Assembly (NCBI GenBank): GCA_036502625.1
Contig: DASXYG010000041.1
Span: 1 to 64,000, forward strand
Reading direction: 5' to 3'
Source: DASXYG01 sp036502625
Lineage (GTDB): Bacteria > Actinomycetota > Actinomycetes > Streptosporangiales > Streptosporangiaceae
DNA length: 64,000 nt
Position numbers and translations under genes: made by a program. Shown here in pieces: positions 14,614-22,138 of the stretch (positions are counted from its first letter, which is position 1; every line of letters begins with the position of its first letter). Under the pieces are notes generated by a model. It saw only the letters and a list, made by a program, of their open reading frames with translations, searched no databases and had not been told where the DNA came from.

Positions 14614-15723
14614 TCAGTCCTTATCGTGTCCGCGGATCTTGCGGGCGACCTGGAACATGATCACCCCAAGGGCGATCCCGGCGCCGCCGAGTTCACCGAA
14701 GTCGATGGAAGCGTGCTGCGGTGCCTGCCACACCGGTTGTGGCGCTCGTACCTCCGCGTGTGCCTGGTCTGGCGGCGGTCCGAAGAGACCACCGGCCTTG
14801 CTGGCCACCTTATTGGCGAGGTCCACCATCTCGTCGCCGTCACGGACGAACTCCGCGGACAGCTTCCGGAGCTTGGACGAAGGCTCGCTGATCGCGTCGA
14901 GGTGCTTCTCGGCGACCTCCTCCTGGTCTTGTACATCGACCGGTGGGGCATCGTCGGGAGGAAGCCAGTCCGGGGTCGCTGGACGAGGCTCCTGTGGCCG
15001 GCGATCGCCACCGTCGGGGGATCCGGGTGGCTGGATCGGTCGGTCGTCGTCGTGGCGGTGTAGCCAGGGGACATCGCCTTGATTGTCGAACCCGTCGGGA
15101 AGCCGCATTCCGATGATCTCGGGCTCCGTGGGCGGATCGGGAACCACCTCGGGCGGCCTATCTGGAGCGGGCGCGTCCAGGGGATCGGCGGACAAGTCGG
15201 CCTGCTCGGATGGCTGGCGGTCATGTGTCCGTTCCGCGGGGTCGTCCGCGGCCCGGTCGGCGCCCTCAGGTTCGGCTCGGTCGTCATCGCGTGGACGGCC
15301 GGTCGGTAACGAGTCGCTGGATTGGTCGGTCGTTCCCGACCGTCGGACATCCTGATCCGCGGATGGCGGCGTACCGGCGAAGGCGTCGGACTCGCGCATC
15401 TTCGCCCAGATCGCCGCGCGTTCGCTCGCCGTGTTGGGGTGACGACGGTGGTAGGCGGCGATGCGCTCGTCCATGCGGTTGATGTCGGCCTGGCTGGGCT
15501 GGCCTGGACGGTCCGTTTTCGTACGCAGCGTGTCCGGCCCCTGAGAGTGGTCGGAGCCGCGGTGGCGTGCTGCGTAGTCCTGCATGCTGCGCTCGAAGCG
15601 GGCCAGTTCGGAGGGGCGCGGTTGGCCGGGGCGGTCTCGTGTGGGAGTGTCGCGCTGAGGTGGTGAAGGCTGATCCTGACGGGCTGGGCTGCTGTCCGGT
15701 TGACGCCCGTGCATTTCCGACAT
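14614..15723 (-). CDS. Long disordered protein with hydrophobic C-terminal segment
   Basis: 369 residues. Residues 1 to about 270 are highly charged and rich in Pro, Asp, Arg, Ser and Gln (for example DRPGQPRPSELARFERSMQD), which indicates intrinsic disorder; two imitating segments (RPGQPRPSELARFERSMQ and RPGQPSQADINRMDERI) look like a duplicated short helix motif. A helical stretch follows (EKHLDAISEPSSKLRKLSAEF), then a C-terminal hydrophobic helix (GELGGAGIALGVIMFQVARKI) that may insert in the membrane. Cargo of the element; function unknown. Confidence 0.65.
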   Translation of the reverse strand: MSEMHGRQPDSSPARQDQPSPPQRDTPTRDRPGQPRPSELARFERSMQDYAARHRGSDHSQGPDTLRTKTDRPGQPSQADINRMDERIAAYHRRHPNTASERAAIWAKMRESDAFAGTPPSADQDVRRSGTTDQSSDSLPTGRPRDDDRAEPEGADRAADDPAERTHDRQPSEQADLSADPLDAPAPDRPPEVVPDPPTEPEIIGMRLPDGFDNQGDVPWLHRHDDDRPIQPPGSPDGGDRRPQEPRPATPDWLPPDDAPPVDVQDQEEVAEKHLDAISEPSSKLRKLSAEFVRDGDEMVDLANKVASKAGGLFGPPPDQAHAEVRAPQPVWQAPQHASIDFGELGGAGIALGVIMFQVARKIRGHDKD

Positions 15724-16105
15724 GGTGACCCGCCGCTCACATTGCCCTGTCGCGCTTCCGGCGCCGTCAGGTGCCTATCGTTCCGAGGTCACACGACGGC
15801 GGTCAACCGATTCACTGGAGATCGCGCTCGCCTATCCGGTCGTCGTCCGCACCCCACGCTTGTGTCCTGCCTGTCCGACTGTCCAACCACGTAGTCGACC
15901 TGGGGGAACAGGTGGGACATGGGTGGGACATGGTTCTCGACAGTCGCACGACCGGGCTTGCTGGAACATTTGGGGAGGTCGCGCAGCGAGCGCGGACACT
16001 CGCCCGAGCGAGTTCGATGGGCGCCCGAATGTTTCAGCATGCATGCGAGGTGGCTTGGTGATTCTGTCCCGGACCAAACCTTGTGCGTTCAGCGGCTGTG
16101 CAGGG
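15724..16105. other. 382-bp gap without a supported gene
   Basis: No reading frame here has convincing codon use or a ribosome binding site; those that exist overlap real genes antisense. It should contain the promoter of the minus-strand gene starting at 15723. No repeat or hairpin stands out. Confidence 0.5.
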
Positions 16106-16435
16106 TTAAGTCGCCCCGGCCTGCTTGGCGTAGTGGAGGACGAGGACCTTGGATCCAGCGGCGATTTCGTCGGAGAGGTCGTAGCAGCGTGGGTGGCCAG
16201 GGTTTTTGGTGATCCAGATGATGGAGCACCTGATGATCTGGTCGATATCACTGGGGCGCAGAATGATCGCGTCTCCGGTGTGGAGGGGTTCCGGAGGCTG
16301 ATGCTGCCAAAGGCGGTAGAAGCGGCCTTCTTCGTCGTTGAACGCTAGGTGTCGGTCGCCGTGTGGATTGATCAGGCTGAAGGTCCACGGCAGGTCATCG
16401 GGGCCGGGCATCCATGGCTGCTCGGTCTGGCTCAC
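16106..16435 (-). CDS. Hypothetical protein, 109 aa, near right end of element
   Basis: Not recognised. The product is soluble and aromatic-rich (DDLPWTFSLINPHGDRHLAFNDEEGRFYRLW), with a mixed alpha/beta pattern. The GTG at 16435 has GGGGGA 7 nt upstream. It is the outermost gene of the element, about 300 bp from the right att repeat. Confidence 0.6.
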   Translation of the reverse strand: MSQTEQPWMPGPDDLPWTFSLINPHGDRHLAFNDEEGRFYRLWQHQPPEPLHTGDAIILRPSDIDQIIRCSIIWITKNPGHPRCYDLSDEIAAGSKVLVLHYAKQAGAT

Positions 16436-16739
16436 TGGACATCCCCCGTTTCAGTGGTTTGTTCGCCGAGTCGCGGACGCTGCGGGGCGAACGGGCTGAA
16501 TGCGCCCGATGACCGTTGGTTGTGGGATGGCTGTAGTCGCTTGAAACAGCGACGCTGACTCGGAGCGTTCGTTCGTATCGGCCATGGGAAGACCGTACGT
16601 AGCGTAGCCCGAGGAACACACGGTGAATCGGAAGATGGCCGCGTTCGGTCTGATCTGTCGGGCCTCGCTGGTCCCAATGCGTACCCAAACCGCAGTGCGA
16701 AACGGTGTTGTCGCAGTCCGGCCAAGTACCGTTACATGG

Positions 16740-16813
16740 CTTGAAAACCGTTAGGGCGGTACACCCGCCCTCGTGGGTTCGAATCCCACGCCCTCCGCTG
16801 TGAGGAACGAAAA
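16740..16813 (+). repeat. att site (right copy): 3' part of tRNA-Ser(UGA)
   Basis: Identical over 74 bp to 2368-2441, and similar for some 15 bp more. As in the left copy, the tRNA 5' half is missing upstream, so this is an att copy rather than a tRNA gene. It is followed by a decayed integrase in the same relation as the intact one after the left copy, which marks it as the left end of a further, degraded element. Confidence 0.92.
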
Positions 16814-16848
16814 TGCCTCCTGGCCAGGAGAAACCGGCCGGGAGGCGT

Positions 16849-17137
16849 TCGCTATTGGTGTCCGGTGCTTTTACGGCTGGCTGCCTCCAATGCGTCACCA
16901 CGCCTCGGGTCGCGTGGCATTCCAGGTGCGTCGGCGCACCCGGGTTGAGCCAGGTGGAGGCGCACGCGTGCCGCATTGAGTACGGCACCTGGCAAGCGGT
17001 GGCGCCGCTCCTTCCTTGGTGAACGCGGTTGCGCGGGTGTTGCGGAAGAGCTGGGAGTAGTGCCGGTCGGTCGTGTGCCCGGCGCGAGGTCCGACGAAGA
17101 TCTGGCCGCCGTTGGGTGCCCGGCCAGGTGCGGCCGG
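16849..17137 (-). pseudogene. Integrase remnant of a degraded tandem element
   Basis: This stretch aligns base by base, with small deletions, to the 3' third of the integrase gene (about 2487-2888). Shared landmarks include TACGGCTGGC, CACGCGTGCCGCA, TTCCTTGGTGAACGCGG and TAGTGCCGGTCGGTCG. Deletions after about 16930 and in the first 20 codons destroy the frame, and similarity stops near 17137. It corresponds to the catalytic C-terminus. It is evidence for a past tandem insertion. Confidence 0.88.
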
Positions 17138-17193
17138 GGGCGGGCTTGAGGACGGGGGTCATTAGACGGGCTTGGGTGGGTAGCGGGGGTGGC

Positions 17194-17370
17194 ATGGCTA
17201 CTACTACTGAGACGTGTCCGGTTTGTGGGGTTGGGACTCTCACTGTGGAGGCGGAGGTTGTGGGGGCGGAGGGGGTGCCTCGGGTGGTGGATTTGGTTTG
17301 TTCGCGGGACTGTGATCCGGAGGGGATCCGGGAGGCGTTGCGGGAGCGCGGCGTGAACTTGGTGCTCTGA
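17194..17370 (+). CDS. Small zinc-ribbon protein, 58 aa
   Basis: Contains CPVCGVG near the N-terminus and CSRDC 27 residues later, with beta-strand-like sequence between, so it is a likely zinc ribbon. The C-terminal helix (PEGIREALRERG) follows. GGGGGT lies 6-8 nt before the ATG. It is the first chromosomal gene beyond the element scar. Function unknown; similar proteins are small conserved actinobacterial orphans. Confidence 0.65.
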   Translation: MATTTETCPVCGVGTLTVEAEVVGAEGVPRVVDLVCSRDCDPEGIREALRERGVNLVL

Positions 17371-17475
17371 CGGCTGGGCCTACGAGACTGGGCACCCGAA
17401 GGCCGTACCGGACGCCTGGCCTTTGGAGCACCGGACCCGGACCCTGGGACGCCTCGGCCTGGGACGTCTGGCTTT

Positions 17476-17497
17476 GGGGAGGGGTGGGGCTTGGGGG
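17476..17497 (+). other. Perfect G-quadruplex motif
   Basis: GGGG-A-GGGG-T-GGGG-CTT-GGGGG, with loops of 1, 1 and 3 bases, is a textbook intramolecular quadruplex motif. It lies in the G-rich 3' region of the zinc-ribbon gene and on the template-opposite strand downstream of the exporter gene. Confidence 0.6.
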
Positions 17498-17542
17498 TGT
17501 GTGGGGGGCGGGCCTTGGGAGATGGGGGCTTGGGGATGGGTG

Positions 17543-17575
17543 CGGGCGGGCCCCTCACCCTGAGGGGTCCGCCCG
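17543..17575. terminator. 15-bp hairpin with T-run, bidirectional terminator
   Basis: Arms 17543-17557 and 17561-17575 pair over 15 bp with one G-U wobble and a CCC loop, followed on the plus strand by TGTTTTT. It ends the plus-strand zinc-ribbon transcript and, from the other side, the exporter operon that stops at 17588. Confidence 0.9.
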
Positions 17576-17587
17576 TGTTTTTGGGGG

Positions 17588-19987
17588 TTAGCGGGGGAGG
17601 GGGGTTACGGCTATGTCGGTGGTGTGGTGGGCGCCGGGGGTTAGGGCGACCGTTGAGGCCGCGGGGACGTGGTGGTCGGTTGCGGCGGTCAGGGTGTAGG
17701 CGCCGGCTGTGGTGTTCGTGAAGGTGTAGGCGCCGTTTTCGTCGCTGGTGGTTACCGCGGCTACCTGGCCTCGGGGGTTGATCAAGGTGAGGGCGGCCGT
17801 TGGGACCGGGGTGCCGTCTGGGGAGCGGACGGTGCCGCGGAGGTTGGCCGGGCCCGTGAGGGTGATGCTGTGGTCGATGCCGCTGCCGGTCACGGTTACG
17901 TAGTCGGCGGTGGGCTGGTAGCCCTGGGTGTCGTCTGCCGGGGAGCAGATCAGCAGGTAGCGGCCGGGGGCGGGGGCGGTGAGGCGGTAGGTGCCGTCCT
18001 CCGTCGAGGTCGCGTCGAGCTGGCGGCCCTCGGCGTCGACCAAGGTGAGTACCGCGTGGGCGGTGCCGCCGCCGGCGAGGGCGATGCGGCCCTGGACGAA
18101 TGCGGCGGGCGCGGTGCCGTTGACCGCGCCGGCGGGTGCCGGGGCGGCGAACGGTGCCGTACGCAGTGGCTCCGCTCCGTACGAGCCCGCGCGCTGCGCC
18201 GTGGCGAGTCCCGGTCCGCCCGCCGCGGGCGCGAGGCCGCGCGGGTCTAGTGCCGTGGCGAGTCCCGGTCCGCCTGCCGCGGGCAGGAGACCGCGCGGGT
18301 CTTGCGCTGTGGCGAGGCCGCCTGGGGCTCCGGCCGGGACGAGGGTGTCGGCCGGGGTCGCGGCGGTGGCCAGGGTGTCGGCCGGGGACGGTGCCGGGGT
18401 GGCGGGGGTGTCGGCGTCGGCCGCGGGGCGGGCGCCGCGGAGGGGGATCTCCTTGAGGAACCAGGCCAGGATGAAGGCGACGACCAGCATCGGGACGAGG
18501 TACAGGAAGATGGGCGGCAGCGCCTCGGCGAAGGACTCGATGAGGCCGTGCCTGATGGGCGGCGGGAGCTTGCGGAGCAGTTCCGGGGTGATCGCGTTCG
18601 CGCTCGGGACGTGTGCGCCCGCGCCCGCCGGTACGTGCTCGGCGATCTTGTCGGTCAGGCGGTTGGCGAAGACCGCGCCCACGATGGACGCGCCGATGGA
18701 CGCGCCGATCTGGCGGAAGTAGTTCGTCGCCGCGGTGGCCGAGCCCATGTCGCGCGCCGGCGCGGCGTTCTGCACGACCAGCACCAGGACCTGCATGACC
18801 AGGCCGATGCCGAGGCCGAGGACGGCCATGTAGATGCCGTTCTCCACCCGCGTGGAGTCGACGTCCATCAGGGACAGCAGCCCCATGCCGATGGCCGCGA
18901 TGCCCGTGCCGAGGATCGGGAACGCCTTGTACTTGCCGGTGGCGGAGATGATGCGGCCGGAACCGATCGAGGAGATCAGCATGCCCGCGACGAACGGCAG
19001 CATGAGCAGGCCGGAGCCGGTGGCGCTGGCGCCGTCGACGGTCTGCAGGAACGTCGGGATGTAGCCGACGGCGCCGAACATGGCGACGCCGATGATCAGG
19101 CCCATCAGCCCGGACATGTTGAAGACGCTGAGCTTGAACAGCCGCAGCGGCATGATCGGTTCCGCGGCGTACTTCTCGGCCACGACGAACAGCACGGCGA
19201 GCACGACGAAACCGCCGCCGAGGCCGATGATGATCGGGTCGTCCCAGTCGTACTTCGTGCCGCCCCAGGTGGTGAACAGCACGATGCACGCGGAGGCGCC
19301 GGCCATCAGGATCGAGCCGAGGATGTCGATGCGGACCTTGGTGTCCTTCGCCCGCCGGGGCAGGTGCAGGACGAGCGCGACGACCGCCAGCGCGAAGATG
19401 CCGACCGGGATGTTGACGTAGAAGCACCAGCGCCAGGACGCGTGGTCGGTGAAGAACCCGCCGAGCAGCGGGCCGGCGACGGTGGCGATGCCGAAGACAC
19501 CGCCGATGAGGCCCATGTACTTACCGCGCTCGCGGGGCGGCACGATGTCGCCCATGATCGCCTGTACGCCGATCATCAACCCGCCGCCGCCGACGCCCTG
19601 CAGCGCGCGGAACGCGATGAGCTCCGTCATGTTCTGCGAGATGCCGGACAGCACCGAGCCGATCAGGAAGACCACGATCGCGAACATGAAGATGTTCTTG
19701 CGGCCGAACTGGTCGCCGAGCTTGCCGTAGATCAACAGGCCGACCGTGGACGTGAGCAGGTACGCCGTCAGCACCCAGGACAGTTCGTCCAGGCCGTGCA
19801 GCTCGCCGGCGATCGTCGGGAGCGCCGTGTTCACGATCGTCTGGTCCAGCGCCGCGAGCAGCATCGTGAGCATCAGACCGGCGAAGACCCACATGATCTG
19901 ACGCTTGGAGAGCGCCGGCTCGTCGGCGCCGTGGCGCGGGCCGGCGGACTCGGCCGACCTCGCATCCGTTTCAGTGGACGTGCTCAT
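17588..19987 (-). CDS. DHA2-family (EmrB/QacA) exporter with beta-domain tail
   Basis: 799 residues. Residues about 30-530 form a 14-helix major facilitator drug:proton antiporter; the motifs LDQTIVNTALPTIAGEL and GKLGDQFGRKN are visible. Unlike normal DHA2 proteins (about 500 aa) it continues with a Pro/Ala/Gly linker holding a duplicated segment (DPRGL-x-PAAGGPGLATA, twice) and then two carboxypeptidase-regulatory-like beta-sandwich domains (about 640-795; INPRGQVAAVTTSDENGAY and similar). It is coupled to a TetR repressor gene 33 bp upstream, so it is probably induced by its substrate. Such tails are known on some actinobacterial MFS proteins; their role is unknown. Confidence 0.9.
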   Translation of the reverse strand: MSTSTETDARSAESAGPRHGADEPALSKRQIMWVFAGLMLTMLLAALDQTIVNTALPTIAGELHGLDELSWVLTAYLLTSTVGLLIYGKLGDQFGRKNIFMFAIVVFLIGSVLSGISQNMTELIAFRALQGVGGGGLMIGVQAIMGDIVPPRERGKYMGLIGGVFGIATVAGPLLGGFFTDHASWRWCFYVNIPVGIFALAVVALVLHLPRRAKDTKVRIDILGSILMAGASACIVLFTTWGGTKYDWDDPIIIGLGGGFVVLAVLFVVAEKYAAEPIMPLRLFKLSVFNMSGLMGLIIGVAMFGAVGYIPTFLQTVDGASATGSGLLMLPFVAGMLISSIGSGRIISATGKYKAFPILGTGIAAIGMGLLSLMDVDSTRVENGIYMAVLGLGIGLVMQVLVLVVQNAAPARDMGSATAATNYFRQIGASIGASIVGAVFANRLTDKIAEHVPAGAGAHVPSANAITPELLRKLPPPIRHGLIESFAEALPPIFLYLVPMLVVAFILAWFLKEIPLRGARPAADADTPATPAPSPADTLATAATPADTLVPAGAPGGLATAQDPRGLLPAAGGPGLATALDPRGLAPAAGGPGLATAQRAGSYGAEPLRTAPFAAPAPAGAVNGTAPAAFVQGRIALAGGGTAHAVLTLVDAEGRQLDATSTEDGTYRLTAPAPGRYLLICSPADDTQGYQPTADYVTVTGSGIDHSITLTGPANLRGTVRSPDGTPVPTAALTLINPRGQVAAVTTSDENGAYTFTNTTAGAYTLTAATDHHVPAASTVALTPGAHHTTDIAVTPLPR

Positions 19988-20020
19988 GTACTGCCCCCAT
20001 AAGTGAAACCCTCTGCACTC

Positions 20021-20623
20021 TCACAGCCCCTGCGTCAGCACCGTGAAGGCCTTGTCGACCTCCGTCGGCAGTGACCTCCCGCCGATCTCGGACGTCCAGC
20101 GGCGGAACGACACCCGCATGACCGTGCCGATCAGCCCGGCTACGAGCTGGGGGTACGGGTCCTTGACCGGGTCGGTGCCGATCCGCTGGGCGATCGCGTC
20201 GCACAGCGCTTGTTCGTACTCGTCGAAGTTGGCAAGCATCTGCGGCAACAGCGCCGGGCACTGCTCTACGAGCCGATGCCGGGCGAGTACCTCGTCGCGT
20301 TTCCGTGTCGCTTCCCTGGCCTTCCAATGCAGCAGCGCGCGCAAATCTTCCAGCAGCCCCTCGCGGCCCTCGCCCTCGGCGATGCGGCGAATGGCCTCGT
20401 CGGAGTGCCAGAGCGGGCCGTCGCCGACGAGAGCGCGCTCCTTGGAGGCGAAGTAGTTGAAGAACGTGCGCGAGGACACGTCGACCTCGGCGCAGATATC
20501 CTCAACCGTCACATTCGCCACGCCGCGCTCGAGGGCCAGCCGCAGCGCGGCCTCCCGCAGCGCCTGGCGCGTCGCCTGCTTCTTCCGCTCCCGTCGCCCC
20601 GGAGGGTCACCGGATTCCTTCAC
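20021..20623 (-). CDS. TetR-family repressor of the exporter
   Basis: 200 residues; the N-terminal helix-turn-helix (ATRQALREAALRLALERG, VEDICAEVDVSSRTFFNYFASKERAL) is typical TetR/AcrR. The C-terminal ligand domain is helical. The GTG at 20623 is used because no other start lies before the domain; an AT-rich TATAT element overlaps it, so transcription and translation may start almost together. First gene of the operon with the DHA2 exporter; it probably represses it and perhaps the divergent gene at 20690. Confidence 0.88.
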   Translation of the reverse strand: MKESGDPPGRRERKKQATRQALREAALRLALERGVANVTVEDICAEVDVSSRTFFNYFASKERALVGDGPLWHSDEAIRRIAEGEGREGLLEDLRALLHWKAREATRKRDEVLARHRLVEQCPALLPQMLANFDEYEQALCDAIAQRIGTDPVKDPYPQLVAGLIGTVMRVSFRRWTSEIGGRSLPTEVDKAFTVLTQGL

Positions 20624-20689
20624 ACGCCATATATTTTCAGCGCGAGAAACTTTACACAACCTGAATGATCGGTCGTACGGGGGGTCCCG

Positions 20690-21733
20690 ATGGGCGGCCT
20701 GAACCGGAACATCGCCGTCTGGCTGGCGCTCGGAGTCGCCGTTTCCGCAGCCCTGCTGGTACTTCTGTGGTGGGGCATCGGGGCGCCGCCGCTGTCTGGA
20801 CCGGGTGCGCCGAACCCGGCGGACCGGCTGAATGTGGTGAAGATCGCACTCACCACCACGGGCGGAATCGGCGGGGTGATCTTCCTGGTGATCGCCTACC
20901 GCAAGCAGCGGCTCGGCGAGGCCGCCGACCGGCGCGACGACCTCAAGTTGCGCAACGAGCGGTTCGACACGGCCGCGAAGCAGCTCGGCCACGCGTCGCC
21001 CGCCGTACGGCTGGCCGGGGTGTACGCCATGGCCGGGCTCGCCGACGACTGGCCGGAGAACCGGCAGACCTGCCTCGACGTGCTGTGCGCGTACGTACGG
21101 ATGCACCGCGAGCCGGCGCCGCCCGGCGACCCGGCGGAGCGGAGCGAGTGGCACGGCGACCGGCAGGTACGGCAGACGATCATGCGCGTGGTCGCCGCGC
21201 ACCTCCGTACGGACGCCGCGGTGTCGTGGCAGGGGCACGACTTCGACTTCACCGGTGCGGTGGTGGACGGCGCGGACTTCACCGGCGCGGTGTTCTCCGG
21301 CGGTCTGGTCCGGTTCTACGGCGCGGTCTTCACCGGCGACCTGGTGAGCTTCTACCGCGCGGTGTTCTCCGGCGGCATGGTGACGTTCGCCCGCGCGACG
21401 TTCGACGGCGTGCCGGTGACGTTCGCCGAGGCGCGGGTCGACGGCGGCGTGCTGGAGTTCCCGCGCGCGATGGTCAACGGCGGCACGATCAGCTTCCAGG
21501 ACGCCGATTTCGTGGCGGGCCAGGTGCGGTTCCGCCGCGTACGGTTCGCCGGCGGGGTCGTGGAGTTCCCGCACGCCGCGTTCGACGGGGCCGACGTGCT
21601 GTTCCCCGACGCCGAGTTCGCCGGCGGGACCGTGGACCTCGGCGAGCCCGCGTCGTGGGCGGCGCCGCCGGTGTTCGACGTGTGGCCGGACGGCGCCGTG
21701 CCGGAGGGGCTGCGGCTGCCCCGTACGGACTGA
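20690..21733 (+). CDS. Membrane protein with ten 12-residue beta-helix repeats
   Basis: 347 residues: two membrane helices (about 9-30 and 50-70), a helical linker (about 75-175), and residues about 199-318 forming ten tandem dodecapeptides of consensus A-x-F-x-G-G-x-V-x-F-x-x. This is a pentapeptide-repeat-like pattern but with a 12-residue period, which should give a regular beta-helix. The short segment before it (DFTGAVVDGADFTGA) is normal pentapeptide repeat. Pentapeptide proteins act as DNA mimics or scaffolds; for this form no role is known. Divergent from the TetR gene. Confidence 0.75.
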   Translation: MGGLNRNIAVWLALGVAVSAALLVLLWWGIGAPPLSGPGAPNPADRLNVVKIALTTTGGIGGVIFLVIAYRKQRLGEAADRRDDLKLRNERFDTAAKQLGHASPAVRLAGVYAMAGLADDWPENRQTCLDVLCAYVRMHREPAPPGDPAERSEWHGDRQVRQTIMRVVAAHLRTDAAVSWQGHDFDFTGAVVDGADFTGAVFSGGLVRFYGAVFTGDLVSFYRAVFSGGMVTFARATFDGVPVTFAEARVDGGVLEFPRAMVNGGTISFQDADFVAGQVRFRRVRFAGGVVEFPHAAFDGADVLFPDAEFAGGTVDLGEPASWAAPPVFDVWPDGAVPEGLRLPRTD

Positions 21734-22138
21734 CCGCCGGGTGCCGCCGCGCTGGTCGGCGCGGAGCGGGCCGAATTGGCGGCGAAATACCATCGAGATC
21801 GTGGCGACATGACGTCTTGTCGTGACGTTCACCGCGCCGACGAACCGGCAAATGCCACATATTAGACAATGCCCGCCGACGCCGTCACCGGGGACGCCGG
21901 TCGTGGGCGCGGCTTCCGGTGAGCGGGAATCGTCCGCCGCGGATTCCCGGTCCGGACTTTTGTCCACCCGGTTGTTATGCCAGTCTTGGGGCGGTCTCGG
22001 TGCGCCCAGAAAGGCCACCGGTGCACCTTTATACGGAGTTTCCGCAGGTGTTCCTGCGTTTTGTTCGTCGTCGGCCGGAGGTCCGCTGGACGTGGAGCAG
22101 CAAGCCCCCAGAGCACACAGCGCGCGGATGGGCCGATC
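21734..22138. other. 405-bp intergenic region before the conservon
   Basis: No supported gene. It should carry the promoter of the cvn operon. A weak inverted repeat (GGAATC ... GATTCC, about 21925-21946) and AT-richer patches (about 21855-21865 and 22020-22040) are the only features noticed. Confidence 0.45.

Larger units (their letters stand above)
2368..16739. mobile_element. Actinomycete integrative and conjugative element (AICE)
   Basis: A 14.4-kb element between two identical tRNA-Ser-derived att repeats. Order from the left att: integrase, excisionase, RecA-like ATPase, prim-pol, two small proteins, palindromic region, FtsK-like Tra, SpdB-like protein, small membrane proteins, WhiB-like protein (all minus), then KorSA-like repressor and HIT protein (plus), then minus-strand cargo. 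AICEs of the pSAM2/SLP1 type excise, replicate and transfer double-stranded DNA through a single Tra ATPase; this has the RepPP (prim-pol) replication type. All core genes look intact, so it may be active. Confidence 0.92.

Noticed and set aside
16432..16725. Minus-strand frame of 97 codons overlapping the gene at 16106 by four bases
   Set aside because: The GTGA overlap looks good, but the sequence is a patternless mix rich in Arg, Ser and Pro, has no ribosome site and runs into the att region.
16395..19427. Long 1010-codon minus-strand frame
   Set aside because: It reads through the exporter gene in another frame and across the att site and integrase remnant; repetitive Arg/Pro/His composition shows it is a shadow.
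18302..20002. 566-codon plus-strand frame opposite the DHA2 exporter
   Set aside because: Antisense shadow of a high-GC coding region, with Asp/Glu/Arg/His-rich low-complexity translation and no start signals.
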